A stretch of DNA of 64,000 nucleotides. Origin: Pseudomonadota bacterium (lineage in GTDB: Bacteria; Pseudomonadota; Alphaproteobacteria; Sphingomonadales; Govanellaceae). Below the pieces are notes generated by a model. The model was not told where the DNA came from. It did not search any database and saw only the letters and a program-made list of their open reading frames with translations. The DNA is taken from assembly GCA_003577275.1 (NCBI GenBank), contig QEVO01000001.1, forward strand, positions 868,001 through 932,000, in the 5' to 3' direction. Positions 17,382 to 26,508 of the stretch are shown here, piece after piece (the stretch's first letter is position 1; every line of letters begins with the position of its first letter). Made by a program: the position numbers and the translations under genes.

Positions 17382-18326
17382 GTGTCCCCAAAAGCCGCCG
17401 GCATGGACTTGCCAGAATTCGCCGCCGACCTGCCAACGGTGCAGGCGGCGGCGCTGCTTCTTGAACGGCAATTGGCTGTCCTCATCACCAATGAAGCCGG
17501 CATCGCGGCGGACAGTGACATCGAATGCCTGCACCGTTTCCGGGTGGCGGTGCGCCGCGCCCGCACCTTGATCCAAGCCTTAAAACAGCATCTGCCGCCC
17601 GCCATTCTGGGGCTTGGCGAGGACTTGAAGTGGCTGAGCGCGGCGACCGGCCCGTTGCGGGACTTGGATGTGCACCTGACGGGGTTCGAGGCGATGATCA
17701 GTCTTGTTCCCGATGAGCCGACGAGCGCCTTTGCGCCGATGCGCGCGGTCCTGGAGAAGCGGCGGCTGGCGGCGCACCATAAGGCCTTGGCCGTACTTCG
17801 ATCCACCCGCTATCAGGCGCTAAAAAGACGATGGCGGCGGATCGATAATATCCGGCAGCGCACAGCGGATTCGCCGCTGATCGGTCTTGCCGCCGATGCC
17901 GCCATTGCCCGCGCCTATGCCCAGGCGCTGAAGAAGGGTGGTAGGATCACCAAGAAAAGTCCCGCCGAGGCGCTGCACGCTTTGCGCAAGGACGGCAAGA
18001 AACTGCGCTACCTAATGGAGTTTTTCGCGCCTCTGAAGCAGGAAGAGGCAATAGAGGGGGCCATCAGGACGCTAAAAGAGTTGCAGGATTGCCTAGGGAA
18101 ACACCAGGATTTTGCCGTTGAGCACGCGGTGGTGCGCAAAATCCGGCTGCAATTTCAAAAAGATACCGTTACACCGAAGGCTACGGTGGCGGCCCTTGCC
18201 CACCTCGAGGCAGTCCTGGCCCAGGGCCAAGCCGATGCCCGGGCGCACTTTGCCGGACTGTTTGCGCCGTTCGCCGCGGCCAAGACCCGACGGCTCTTTC
18301 ATGAATTATATGGCGCCACCCCCTAG
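17382..18326 (+). CDS. CHAD domain protein
   Basis: This 314-residue all-helical CHAD protein has conserved histidines and basic residues in LHRFRVAVRRARTL (about 45-60), in RDLDVHL and in LHALRKDGKKLRYLMEFF (about 198-215). CHAD domains bind inorganic polyphosphate and often accompany CYTH enzymes; a CYTH gene lies 850 bp further on. The GTG start at 17382 has GGAG 8 bp upstream. Confidence 0.88.
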   Translation: MSPKAAGMDLPEFAADLPTVQAAALLLERQLAVLITNEAGIAADSDIECLHRFRVAVRRARTLIQALKQHLPPAILGLGEDLKWLSAATGPLRDLDVHLTGFEAMISLVPDEPTSAFAPMRAVLEKRRLAAHHKALAVLRSTRYQALKRRWRRIDNIRQRTADSPLIGLAADAAIARAYAQALKKGGRITKKSPAEALHALRKDGKKLRYLMEFFAPLKQEEAIEGAIRTLKELQDCLGKHQDFAVEHAVVRKIRLQFQKDTVTPKATVAALAHLEAVLAQGQADARAHFAGLFAPFAAAKTRRLFHELYGATP

Positions 18327-18426
18327 ATGTTGTGAGGCGGGGGTTGTATCCAAACCAATCCTAGGCGAAGATGAGCGCGGATTCTCTAATTGATGCCAGT
18401 CTCTCAATAGGGGAGGAGGGGCTTTC

Positions 18427-19203
18427 ATGTGGACATTGGCGGTCTACACCATCAAGGGCGGCGTCGGCAAAACGGCTACGGCGGTCAATATCGCGGCCGA
18501 GGCGGCGCGCGCTGGCTGGCGGGTCTTGCTGTGGGATCTGGACCCGCAAGGGGCCTCGGGCTTTTACCTGCGCACCGAGGGAAAGGCCAAAAGCACCGGC
18601 CAGAAGCTGGTGGAAGGCAGCAAGACCCTGATGGACGTCGCGTTGCGCACCGATCAGCCGCGGCTGCACGTGGTGCCGTCCGACATGTCCTACCGCAATC
18701 TCGATCTCTTCCTCGACGCCATGAGCAATTCCAAGAAGCGGCTGGGCGAGATGATCCAGCCGGCCGAGGATGAATACAACTTGGTGGTGCTGGATTGCCC
18801 GCCGGGGTTGTCCCTACTGTCGGAAAACATCCTGCGCGGCTCTGACGGCATCATGGTGCCGGTCATTCCCACCACGCTGTCCCTGCGCACCCTGGAGCAG
18901 CTCAACCAGTTCATCAAGGAACAGAAGCTCGATATCGAACTGTGGCCGTTCCTGTCCATGATCGACAGCCGCAAGCGCCTGCACCGCGACATCGAGGAAT
19001 CTTTCGACAAGATCGCGCCCAAGCGCCTGAAAACCGAAATCCCCCTCTCCGTCATCGTCGAGCGCATGGGCATTGAGCGCGCGCCGGTGCGCGCCTATGC
19101 CCCCACCAGCCGGCCGGCCAAGGCGTTTGCCGACTTGTGGTATGAAGTATCGCTGCGCCTGCCGCCCTACTATCGGACGCTGGCCGCCAGAAGGTCGCGA
19201 TAA
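18427..19203 (+). CDS. ParA/MinD-like P-loop ATPase
   Basis: This 258-residue deviant Walker ATPase has KGGVGKT at residues 10-16, the Walker A' Asp in LLWDLDPQG and Walker B in LVVLDCPPGLSLLS. No ParB or parS lies next to it, so it is probably an orphan ParA used for positioning or regulation rather than chromosome partition. It is located between CHAD and CYTH genes. Its 3' end overlaps the convergent CYTH gene by 34 bp. Confidence 0.85.
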   Translation: MWTLAVYTIKGGVGKTATAVNIAAEAARAGWRVLLWDLDPQGASGFYLRTEGKAKSTGQKLVEGSKTLMDVALRTDQPRLHVVPSDMSYRNLDLFLDAMSNSKKRLGEMIQPAEDEYNLVVLDCPPGLSLLSENILRGSDGIMVPVIPTTLSLRTLEQLNQFIKEQKLDIELWPFLSMIDSRKRLHRDIEESFDKIAPKRLKTEIPLSVIVERMGIERAPVRAYAPTSRPAKAFADLWYEVSLRLPPYYRTLAARRSR

Positions 19204-19673
19204 GACAGCCGCCAGGTCTTGAACGGCCGCTGCGCCAGGTAGGTGTTGAAGAACCGGGGATCGCCAGTAACTTCAGGGCCGACCCAGGGCGGGAGCTCTA
19301 CCTTCTCGTTCGCCGCCTGAAGCTCCACTTCGGCCATCACCAACCCCTCGTTATCGCCCTCAAAGACGTCGATTTCCCAAAGATGCGCGCCATGACGCAC
19401 GTGATAGCGGCGTTTGATCAGGGGGTAAGGCTTAGCTAAGGTATTCAGCATGGCCGCGGCATCCACGAGCGGGATTTCGTACTCATACTCGTGCCGAGAC
19501 ATGCCGTCGCGGCCGGCCTTGATGGTCAAGTATCCGCGTTCGCCTTTCGCCCGCACCCGCACCGATAGGCCCGGCTCGCTGGTCAGATAGCCCTGACGGA
19601 TCGCCACCCCCTGATCCGCCGCCGCCCGCCAGCCGTCGCCGGCGAGCAGAAACTTGCGCTCGATTTCGATCAT
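19170..19673 (-). CDS. CYTH domain protein (triphosphate tunnel metalloenzyme)
   Basis: This 167-residue protein starts with the CYTH signature ExExK in MIEIERKFLLAGDGW. Alternating charged strands such as SVRVRAKGERGYLTIK and YPLIKRRYHV would form the eight-stranded tunnel. The family hydrolyses triphosphate or inorganic tripolyphosphate, or acts as an adenylate cyclase. With CHAD encoded nearby, a link to polyphosphate is likely. The start overlaps the stop of the actP-like gene by 4 bp (ATGA), so it is the last gene of that minus-strand operon. Confidence 0.88.
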   Translation of the reverse strand: MIEIERKFLLAGDGWRAAADQGVAIRQGYLTSEPGLSVRVRAKGERGYLTIKAGRDGMSRHEYEYEIPLVDAAAMLNTLAKPYPLIKRRYHVRHGAHLWEIDVFEGDNEGLVMAEVELQAANEKVELPPWVGPEVTGDPRFFNTYLAQRPFKTWRLSYRDLLAASVR

Positions 19674-21232
19674 CCGTCCGCCATCTTGCCAAGGAGCGCC
19701 CGCTCCTCCTGCTTGTCGAAGCCGGCGCGGTCGGTATCGGCGCGGGCGCTGCGGTCGGTGATCGAGACAAGCCAGGTCGTGATGACCGACGCGGCCATCG
19801 AAAACAGCGTCGGATAGTCGTAAGGATAGGGCGCGCTTTCGTTGCCCATAACGACCACCCACACTGCCGGGCTGAGCACCACCAAGGTGATCGCCACCAC
19901 CAGCCCGACCGCCCCGCCCCACAACGCGCCGCGGGTGGTCAGGCCGCGCCAGAACATGGCGAGGACGAGAATGGGAAAATTGACGCTGGCGGCAATGGAC
20001 AACGCCAAAAGTCCCAGGAAGGCGACATTCTGACCCTTAAACAGAATGCCAAGGCCAATGGCGATGAGGCCCACGAACAGCGGCGTGATGCGGGCAACCC
20101 GCATGATGTCCTTGTCGGTGGCTCGGCCGTGGCGGATGATGTGGGCGTATAGATCATGGGATACCGCCGACGAGGCGGCAAGCGTCAGGCCGGCCACCAC
20201 CGCCAGAATGGTGGCGAAGGCGACGGCGGAGATGAAGCCCATGAAGAGGTCGCCGACCAGCGCGCCGGCCAGGTGCACCGACGCCATGTTGCCGCCGCCG
20301 ATCAACGCCCCCGTTGCGGTCTTGGCCTCCGGATGCTGGGCCAGGATGACGATGGCGCCCAGCCCGATAAAGAACACCACGATCTGGAAGTAGCCGATGA
20401 TGGCGGTTGAATAGAGCGCCGATCGGCGCGCCTCGTGGGCGTCCGGGACGGTAAAAAACCGCATCAGCACATGGGGCAGTCCGGCTGGCCCGAACAGGAA
20501 GGCGAGCCCCAAGGACAGCGCCGTGATGGGATCGCCGATGCTGCCCACCGGGCCGACGATGGCGCCGCCGAGGGCGTGGGTTACGGTTGCCGCCTCCAAA
20601 AGCTTGCCAAGACTGAAATCGAACTCGGCGAGCACCAGGAGCGCCAACACGGTGCCGCCGAATAGCAGGAGGAGCGCTTTAACGATCTGCACCCAAGTGG
20701 TGGCCAGCATGCCGCCGAAAGTGACATAAAGGGTCATCAGGATGCCGACCAGGGTCACCGCCACCTCGTAAGGCAGACCGAACAGCACCTCGATGAGCGC
20801 GCCGGCGCCCACCATCTGGGTCAAGAGGTACAAGGTGATCACCGCCAGGCTGCCGGCCGCCGAAATGCCGCGCATGGACACCCGGTCGAGACGGTAGGAG
20901 GCGACATCGGCGAAGGTATAGCGGCCGAGGTTGCGCAAGCGGTCGGCGATGAGAAAGAGAATGATCGGCCAGCCGACGGTGCCGCCGATGGAATAAAGGA
21001 TGCCGTCGAAGCCGAAGGCATAGACCATGGCCGAGATGCCGAGAAAGGTGGAGGCCGACATATAATCGCCGGAGATCGCCAAGCCGTTGGCGGCGCCGCC
21101 GAAACGGCTGCCGGCGGCGTAAAACTCGTCAGTGGTGCGCGAGCGGCGGGCGGCGATATAGGTCATGACCAACGTTGCGCCCACGAACAGCACAAACATG
21201 CTGATGGCGGACCAGTTAGCTCCATTACTCAT
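19670..21232 (-). CDS. actP: Sodium:solute symporter, cation/acetate symporter ActP type
   Basis: This 520-residue SSS-family transporter has about 13 membrane segments. Typical features are TTDEFYAAGSRFGGAANGLAI near residue 35, SGDYMSASTFLGI and FGPAGLPHVLMRFFTVPD (about 250). These match the acetate/monocarboxylate branch. A small DUF485 membrane protein overlaps its start by 4 bp, the standard arrangement for ActP-type transporters. Substrate specificity cannot be read from the sequence; acetate is the family default. Confidence 0.85.
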   Translation of the reverse strand: MSNGANWSAISMFVLFVGATLVMTYIAARRSRTTDEFYAAGSRFGGAANGLAISGDYMSASTFLGISAMVYAFGFDGILYSIGGTVGWPIILFLIADRLRNLGRYTFADVASYRLDRVSMRGISAAGSLAVITLYLLTQMVGAGALIEVLFGLPYEVAVTLVGILMTLYVTFGGMLATTWVQIVKALLLLFGGTVLALLVLAEFDFSLGKLLEAATVTHALGGAIVGPVGSIGDPITALSLGLAFLFGPAGLPHVLMRFFTVPDAHEARRSALYSTAIIGYFQIVVFFIGLGAIVILAQHPEAKTATGALIGGGNMASVHLAGALVGDLFMGFISAVAFATILAVVAGLTLAASSAVSHDLYAHIIRHGRATDKDIMRVARITPLFVGLIAIGLGILFKGQNVAFLGLLALSIAASVNFPILVLAMFWRGLTTRGALWGGAVGLVVAITLVVLSPAVWVVVMGNESAPYPYDYPTLFSMAASVITTWLVSITDRSARADTDRAGFDKQEERALLGKMADG

Positions 21233-21507
21233 GAACGCCGCTCCTTGCGGATGGCTTCCAGGAGGACGTCGCCGCGGCGGTTGAGGAGGCGAACGAACAA
21301 AGAGGTGGCGGCGATGGCGCCGGCGATCAATAAAATCGCCATCACGATACCCCGGGAAATGATGGTCCCCTCCATGATCGGTGCGGATAGCCAGCCAGGG
21401 GCATAAACCACGGCCAGATTGAAACCAAGGTAAGCCACCACCAGCACCGCCGAGAAAATCAGACTTAGCCGGCGCATGAAGCGGGACAGTTGGGCAAGCA
21501 AGGTCAT
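21229..21507 (-). CDS. DUF485 membrane protein, ActP partner
   Basis: A 92-residue protein with two hydrophobic helices separated by a short loop and a charged C-terminus (NRRGDVLLEAIRKERRS). DUF485 proteins are normally encoded directly before acetate symporters, as here (4-bp overlap), and are thought to assist the transporter. The ATG at 21507 has AAAGGT about 8 bp upstream; a TTG two codons earlier is less likely. Confidence 0.8.
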   Translation of the reverse strand: MTLLAQLSRFMRRLSLIFSAVLVVAYLGFNLAVVYAPGWLSAPIMEGTIISRGIVMAILLIAGAIAATSLFVRLLNRRGDVLLEAIRKERRS

Positions 21508-21519
21508 CGGCAATTACCT

Positions 21520-21753
21520 TTACTCTGAATCAGCCGGCGTTATTGGCTCCAATAACCGATGGAGATGAACGACCACGTACTTCATGTGGGCGTCATCCAC
21601 GGTGCGCTGGGCGGCGGCTCGCCAGGCCGCCTCGGCCTGGCGATAATTGGGGAAGATGCCGACGATGTCGAGGGCCTTTAGGTCTTCGAACTCAAGGCCG
21701 CTGGGGTTTTTGACCCGGCCGCCGAACACGAGGTGCAATTTCTGGTCGGTCAC
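21520..21753 (-). CDS. DUF4170 domain protein
   Basis: This 77-residue soluble protein has the DUF4170 hallmarks LVFGGRVKNPSG, LDIVGIFPNYRQAEAAWRAA and a final VVHLHRLLEPI. The family is common and small in Alphaproteobacteria and its function is unknown. It lies 12 bp upstream of the DUF485-actP-CYTH genes on the same strand and may be the first gene of that transcript. Confidence 0.8.
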   Translation of the reverse strand: MTDQKLHLVFGGRVKNPSGLEFEDLKALDIVGIFPNYRQAEAAWRAAAQRTVDDAHMKYVVVHLHRLLEPITPADSE

Positions 21754-21797
21754 CCAATGCCTCCCTTTGTCTTAAGGGTAGTGTCTTAAAGCTTGAG

Positions 21798-21871
21798 CCG
21801 TTCATGGTTCGACAGGCTCGCCACGAACGGCCGGCAATTTCCGCTCGCCCTGAGCTTGTCGAAGGGCGAAT
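21798..21871. repeat. Interspersed imperfect palindromic repeat
   Basis: A CCGTTC...GAACGG inverted pair (21798-21830) is followed by a unit containing GAGCTTGTCGAA (about 21851-21862), which pairs 11 of 12 with TTCGACAGGCTC upstream. The pattern GTTCGACAGGCTC / CCTGAGCTTGTCGAAGG is a widespread intergenic repeat type in many proteobacterial genomes, and this copy fits it. It lies in a 224-bp gap with no gene. Confidence 0.65.
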
Positions 21872-21977
21872 AGGTAAAGTAGGCCATTATGGCCCTAAGC
21901 GAAATCTGGCGTCATTCGTCAGAAGTGCCCTAGAATAGAGAACAACCCACCGTAGACAAGCCAAAGAGGATCCCCTC

Positions 21978-22511
21978 ATGATCGAACCGCCCGTTCCCGT
22001 GCTGATTTCCATCGTGGCCCCCGATCGGGTCGGGCTGATCGCCGAGGTGACGGGCGCGCTCTACGATTTGGGCGCCAATCTGGGCGATACCGCCTTTGCG
22101 GTGCTGGGTGCGGGGTGCGAGTTTTCCTGCGTCGCTGAAATGCCGAAGGCGGTGCCGGCGGCCGAGGTGGAAGCGGCCTTGCGCCGGCTGCCGTCGCTGG
22201 CCGGCGCCGACCTTAGGGTGACGGCCTTTCCCTTTGCCGAGGGGAAGGAGGCGGCGGCCGACATTACCCATGTGGTGGAGGTCGAGGGCGGCGACCGACC
22301 AGGGCTGATCGCCCGCATGTCCGAGGTCTTCACCGAATTCGGCGCCAACGTGGTGCGCATGAACTCGCGCCGGGTGGCCGGTCCGTCGGGCACCCGGTAT
22401 CTGACGATGTTTGCGGTGGCGATGCCGGCGGGGCGCGCCGAATCATGCCTGGCGGCGGCGCATAACACCGCCGGTCAGCTCAATCTGCTGTGCCGGTACC
22501 GGACGGCTTAA
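21978..22511 (+). CDS. Tandem ACT-domain protein, GcvR-like
   Basis: This 177-residue protein is made of two ACT domains: residues 1 to about 80 (VLISIVAPDRVGLIAEVTGALYDLGANL) and about 90-175 (VVEVEGGDRPGLIARMSEVFTEFGANV). This is the layout of GcvR, which senses glycine in Escherichia coli, and of other tandem ACT regulators. No DNA-binding domain is present, so it would act through a protein partner. The ligand is not predictable. The 3' end overlaps the convergent mlaC-like gene by 4 bp. Confidence 0.75.
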   Translation: MIEPPVPVLISIVAPDRVGLIAEVTGALYDLGANLGDTAFAVLGAGCEFSCVAEMPKAVPAAEVEAALRRLPSLAGADLRVTAFPFAEGKEAAADITHVVEVEGGDRPGLIARMSEVFTEFGANVVRMNSRRVAGPSGTRYLTMFAVAMPAGRAESCLAAAHNTAGQLNLLCRYRTA

Positions 22512-23212
22512 GTCCGCGGTTTGTTGCCGGCGCTGGCGGCAACCTGGCGGGCGGCGATCTGCGTGCGCATGTGCTCCAACAGACGGTCCAGCCCGCCGGT
22601 GCCGATGACGGCGGCAAAGTCGTCGCGCTGGGTGATGATCAGGCTGATGCCCTCGGCCTTGACGTCGATGACCTTCAGCCTGCCGCCCCGGTCGGCGCGC
22701 ACCCGCCAATCGGCCAACACCGGCTCGGCGCCGGGGCGCAGGATTTTGGTATGAACGATGGTGTCCGTCGCCTTGACCGGGGTCGAGCCGGTCAGTTCGA
22801 CGCCGGCGCTATCAAACTTGGTGATGATGAGATCGTAGAACTTCTCAAACAGGTAATCGGGAAACAGCGCATTATATTCCGCCAACTGGGTATCGAAAGC
22901 GGCCCGTTCCTCGGCTGTTAGCCCGTCACGGGGCCGGCCGAAGCGGCCCAAGGAAAGCTTGGCGATATAGTCGACGGCGACGGTGCGATTCATCATCGTC
23001 CGCACCGCCGTTTTCTTCTGCAATGAGGTCAACTCGGCATTGCGCAGCGTCGCGAAGACCTCATCGGCGACACTTTGAATGAAGGACTCTGCGTCTTTTT
23101 GCGCCGGCGGGGCAGCGGTGGCGGCCGTGCCGCCACCAGCATTACCCGCAACGACGATCACCAGGACGAACCAAAGAGCCTTGACACTCTTAAGTATGCG
23201 CCGCTGCATCAC
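22508..23212 (-). CDS. MlaC/Ttg2D-family phospholipid-binding protein
   Basis: This 234-residue periplasmic protein has an N-terminal signal sequence (about 1-33). The conserved MlaC core includes FIQSVADEVFATLRN, VDYIAKLSLGRFGR and a C-terminal LKVIDVKAEGISLIITQRDDF. MlaC carries phospholipids between the outer-membrane MlaA complex and the inner-membrane MlaFEDB transporter. No other mla genes are next to it, so it may instead be a related hopanoid-associated paralogue. The GTG at 23212 has AAGGAG 7 bp upstream; an ATG follows immediately. Confidence 0.8.
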   Translation of the reverse strand: MMQRRILKSVKALWFVLVIVVAGNAGGGTAATAAPPAQKDAESFIQSVADEVFATLRNAELTSLQKKTAVRTMMNRTVAVDYIAKLSLGRFGRPRDGLTAEERAAFDTQLAEYNALFPDYLFEKFYDLIITKFDSAGVELTGSTPVKATDTIVHTKILRPGAEPVLADWRVRADRGGRLKVIDVKAEGISLIITQRDDFAAVIGTGGLDRLLEHMRTQIAARQVAASAGNKPRT

Positions 23213-23254
23213 AAAGACACTCCTTCAAAGGGGGCGAGATGATCGTAAGCCGGC

Positions 23255-23629
23255 CTACTTGGTGGCCGTCTTCAAGTAGGCGATCAGGTTTTCGATGTCG
23301 TCTTCCTTCTTCAGGCCGACAAATACCATCTTGTTGCCGGGAAAGGCGGTTTTCGGATTCTTCAGCCAATTTTCCAGGTGATCTTCGTCCCACTGAATGT
23401 TGGCGTTCTTCAGCGCGTCGGAATATTTATAGCCTGCCGCCGTACCGGCCTTGCGGCCGAAAAGGCCATGTAGGCTCGGTCCCACCATGTTCTTGCCCGC
23501 TTCCAGGCTGTGGCAGGTCTTGCACTTCATGAATACTTTCTGCCCCTTGGCGGCGTCGCCATCGGCAAAGGCGGCGGTGGCGAAACTGAACACAACGGCC
23601 GCTGCCGCCAACCCTAAACTCTTACGCAT
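23255..23629 (-). CDS. Class I cytochrome c (c2/c550 type)
   Basis: This 124-residue secreted protein has a signal peptide ending near AFADGDAAKG. The haem-binding motif is CKTCH (about 36-40), and the axial Met lies in the NKMVFVG region (about 100). It is a small soluble electron carrier of the periplasm, probably between the cytochrome bc1 complex and an oxidase. It stands alone between the mlaC-like and AGCS genes. Confidence 0.9.
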   Translation of the reverse strand: MRKSLGLAAAAVVFSFATAAFADGDAAKGQKVFMKCKTCHSLEAGKNMVGPSLHGLFGRKAGTAAGYKYSDALKNANIQWDEDHLENWLKNPKTAFPGNKMVFVGLKKEDDIENLIAYLKTATK

Positions 23630-23691
23630 AGATCAATCTCCTTTGCTATACCCCTCGGCCCTTGGCGCTCCCAAGGACGTGGGATGTCTAC

Positions 23692-25224
23692 TTAACCTTG
23701 ACCCGTTCGGTCAAGAGCTACCCGCCGGTCAACGATCTCGCCGCGTCCCACCCGGGAAACGAAGCTTTGCAGATCGCGCTTTACCTCCGGAGCCATCAGG
23801 TAAAGCCCGATGATGTTCGGCAGCGACATGGCGAAAATCGCCGCATCGGAAAAATCCACGACCTTGCCGAGACTCATGGTCGCGCCGATCACCGTGGCGG
23901 TACAGAACAACAGTTTATAGCTGAGGTCCGCCGCCTTCGACTCGCCGAATAAATATGTCCAGGCTTTAAGGCCATAATAAGACCATGAAATCAGGGTCGA
24001 AAAGGCAAACAGCACCACCGCCAGCGACAGAATAACCGGAAACCAGTCGATGACGGTGGCGAAGGCAGCCGAGGTCATGGCCACGCCGTCCAGGCCGTCC
24101 TTGGCGTAAGTGCCTGTAATGACGATGACTAGGGCGGTGGCCGTGCATACGATCACGGTATCGACGAAGGGCTCCAGGAGGGCCACCAGGCCCTCGGTGA
24201 CGGGCTCGTTGGTGCGCACTGCGGCATGGGCGATGGGGGCGGAGCCCAGCCCCGCCTCGTTGGAAAAGGCGGCCCGCCGGAAACCCTGAATGAGGACGCC
24301 GAGGATGCCGCCCTCGATGCCTTGCGGCGAAAACGCGCCCTGGAAAATAGCCAGGAAGGCGCTTGGTATGTCGGCCCAATGGAAGCCGATGATCACCGCC
24401 GCCGCCGCCAGATATATGCCGCACATGAAGGGCACCAGCCGGGACGTCACCCGGGCGATGCTTTTGATGCCGCCGATGATGACCAGGGCCACCACGGCCG
24501 CCATGAGGAGACCAAACAGCCACCCCCGGCCGGCAAAAATACTGTGCTCGCCGCCGGTGACGGCATAGACCTGCTGAAAGGCCTGGTTGACCTGGAACAT
24601 GTTGCCGCCGCCAAACGAGCCGAGGACGCAAAAAATGGAGAAGACGACCGCCAGGAATGCCCCCAAAGAGCCAAGGCCGCGCCGCTCGAAGCCTTCCTTC
24701 AGGTAGTACATCGGTCCGCCGGAGACCACCCCTGTAGCGCTGAAGTGGCGATATTTCACCGCCAGGGTGCATTCGACGAACTTCGTTGTCATGCCAAGCA
24801 GGCCGGCCAGGATCATCCAGAAGGTGGCGCCCGGCCCACCGATGCCGATGGCCACCGCGACGCCAGCGATGTTGCCCAGCCCGACGGTGCCGGACAGCGC
24901 CGCCGTCAGCGCCTGGAAATGGCTGACTTCGCCCTTGTCCGCCGGGTTGTCATAGTCGCCGCGGGTGATCTTGATTGCCAAGCTGAAGCGGCGGATGTTG
25001 ACAAAACCGAGGTAGGCCGTAAACCCCGCCGCCGCCGCCATCAGCCACAGCACGATCAGCGGAAACGGCACGCCATTGACGGGAATGGCGGTGAAAATCG
25101 CCGCCGAGAAGGCGTCGGTGAACGGAGCGACCGCCTCATTGATCCGCTGGTCGATGCCGGCAACGGCCGGCGTGGCAATGGAAGCAATTAAAAATAATGT
25201 TATAAAACAAATACTTAATATCAT
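23692..25224 (-). CDS. Sodium:alanine/glycine symporter, AGCS family
   Basis: This 510-residue protein has an N-terminal hydrophobic stretch and about 10-11 membrane helices. It carries the AGCS signatures [40 protein letters not shown] and [16 protein letters not shown]. The family imports alanine, glycine or similar amino acids with Na+. The N-terminus is longer than usual and looks like a cleavable signal. The upstream region (25201-25230) is AT-rich and the RBS (GGAGAC) is 11 bp from the ATG. Confidence 0.9.
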   Translation of the reverse strand: MILSICFITLFLIASIATPAVAGIDQRINEAVAPFTDAFSAAIFTAIPVNGVPFPLIVLWLMAAAAGFTAYLGFVNIRRFSLAIKITRGDYDNPADKGEVSHFQALTAALSGTVGLGNIAGVAVAIGIGGPGATFWMILAGLLGMTTKFVECTLAVKYRHFSATGVVSGGPMYYLKEGFERRGLGSLGAFLAVVFSIFCVLGSFGGGNMFQVNQAFQQVYAVTGGEHSIFAGRGWLFGLLMAAVVALVIIGGIKSIARVTSRLVPFMCGIYLAAAAVIIGFHWADIPSAFLAIFQGAFSPQGIEGGILGVLIQGFRRAAFSNEAGLGSAPIAHAAVRTNEPVTEGLVALLEPFVDTVIVCTATALVIVITGTYAKDGLDGVAMTSAAFATVIDWFPVILSLAVVLFAFSTLISWSYYGLKAWTYLFGESKAADLSYKLLFCTATVIGATMSLGKVVDFSDAAIFAMSLPNIIGLYLMAPEVKRDLQSFVSRVGRGEIVDRRVALDRTGQG

Positions 25225-25298
25225 TTTTATGGGTGTCTCCTGGCGCCGGCGATGGCGGCACCAGAGTTAAGCCCGAAATCCGATTGCGACACAACATG

Positions 25299-25314
25299 TT
25301 TACGCTGACTTAAC
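25299..25314 (+). promoter_or_regulatory. Candidate CtrA box upstream of the DUF2336 gene
   Basis: TTTA-N7-TTAAC, one mismatch from consensus, 80 bp before the start at 25394. The same first-half variant is found before fliI. Confidence 0.42.
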
Positions 25315-25393
25315 CAGTTCGGCGGGAGAATAGGCGATCAAGCCATGGCCCCGGCCGTGCGGCCGTGGCAGGGACAGCGAAAGGGATCGCGTT

Positions 25394-26503
25394 TTGTCGA
25401 AAAAGTTATCAAGCGCCGATGTGGCGCGTTTGCTTGCCGACCCCTCCGATTCCAACCGGGCCGATACCGCCCGTAAGGTCGGCCAGCAGTTTACCGACCC
25501 CGAGTTGAGCGGAGCCGAACGCCAGATCATCCAGGAAATCTTCCGGGTGATGGTGAAGGATGCCGCGGTGCGGGTGCGGGAGGCGCTGTCCGACACGCTG
25601 AAGGACAATCCCGACATTCCCCGCGAGATCGCCCTGGCGCTGGCCAATGATGTCGCCGAGGTGGCGTCGCCGATCCTGGAATTTTCCGACGTCTTCAGCG
25701 ACGAAGATTTACTCAACATCATCGCCAAGAAGGACAGCGAACACCAGCAAGCCGTGGCGCGCCGGCAGCAAATATCGGAACGGGTCGCCGACGCTCTGGT
25801 TGATACCGAAAACGCCAAGGTGGTCTCCACCCTGGTGCAAAACAAAGGCGCGGAGATTTCCACCAAAACCATGAAGCGGGTGGTCGATGTCTTCGCCGAC
25901 GATCGGAGCATCACCGAAGCTTTGGCGCAACGGCAGAACCTGCCGATCACGGTGGGCGAACGGCTGGTCAATCTGGTGTCGGAGAAAATCCGCGATCATC
26001 TGCAGCAGCGTTATAAGATTTCCCAGGAAATGGTGACCGATCTTTTCCTCAACGCCCGGGAAAAGGCCACCATTGGACTGTTGCAACCGGATACCAACCT
26101 GCGGGACGTGCTGGCGCTCATCGATCAGCTTCACCGCAACAAGCGGCTGACGCCGACGCTGATTTTGCGCTCCATTTGCATGGGCGATACCACTTTCTTT
26201 GAAGCGGCGTTGGCGCGGCTGGCCGATGTGCCGATCGCTAACGCCTATCAGCTCATACATGACCAGAGTGGCCTTGGCTTAAAGCGGCTGTTTGAGAAAT
26301 GCGGCCTGTCGCCGCGCATGCTTGAGGTGTGCCGCGGGGCGCTGAACGTCGCCGCCGACATGGAGCTTAATTCCGGCGATGATCGCATCCGCTTCCGCCA
26401 GCTGGTGATCGAGCGGGTGCTGACCAGGTTCGAGGAAGGCTTTGATCCCGACAATCTCGACTACTTTATCGCCAAGCTCGGGCGCGCTGCCCGGGCGGCG
26501 TAA
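25394..26503 (+). CDS. DUF2336 domain protein
   Basis: This 369-residue, largely helical soluble protein fits DUF2336, a helical-repeat family confined mostly to Alphaproteobacteria. It includes ADVARLLADPSDSNRADTARKV at the start and repeated helical pairs in the middle. Function is unknown, but members are often encoded with motility or cell-cycle genes. The TTG start has AAAGGGA about 9 bp upstream. A CtrA-like box precedes it. It is convergent with the 734-residue coiled-coil gene, with 5 bp between stops. Confidence 0.8.
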   Translation: MSKKLSSADVARLLADPSDSNRADTARKVGQQFTDPELSGAERQIIQEIFRVMVKDAAVRVREALSDTLKDNPDIPREIALALANDVAEVASPILEFSDVFSDEDLLNIIAKKDSEHQQAVARRQQISERVADALVDTENAKVVSTLVQNKGAEISTKTMKRVVDVFADDRSITEALAQRQNLPITVGERLVNLVSEKIRDHLQQRYKISQEMVTDLFLNAREKATIGLLQPDTNLRDVLALIDQLHRNKRLTPTLILRSICMGDTTFFEAALARLADVPIANAYQLIHDQSGLGLKRLFEKCGLSPRMLEVCRGALNVAADMELNSGDDRIRFRQLVIERVLTRFEEGFDPDNLDYFIAKLGRAARAA

Positions 26504-26508
26504 CGTGT

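Noticed and set aside
24226..25191. Plus-strand open frame opposite the AGCS symporter
   Set aside because: It is rich in His, Asp and Arg with no family resemblance, an antisense artefact of high GC.
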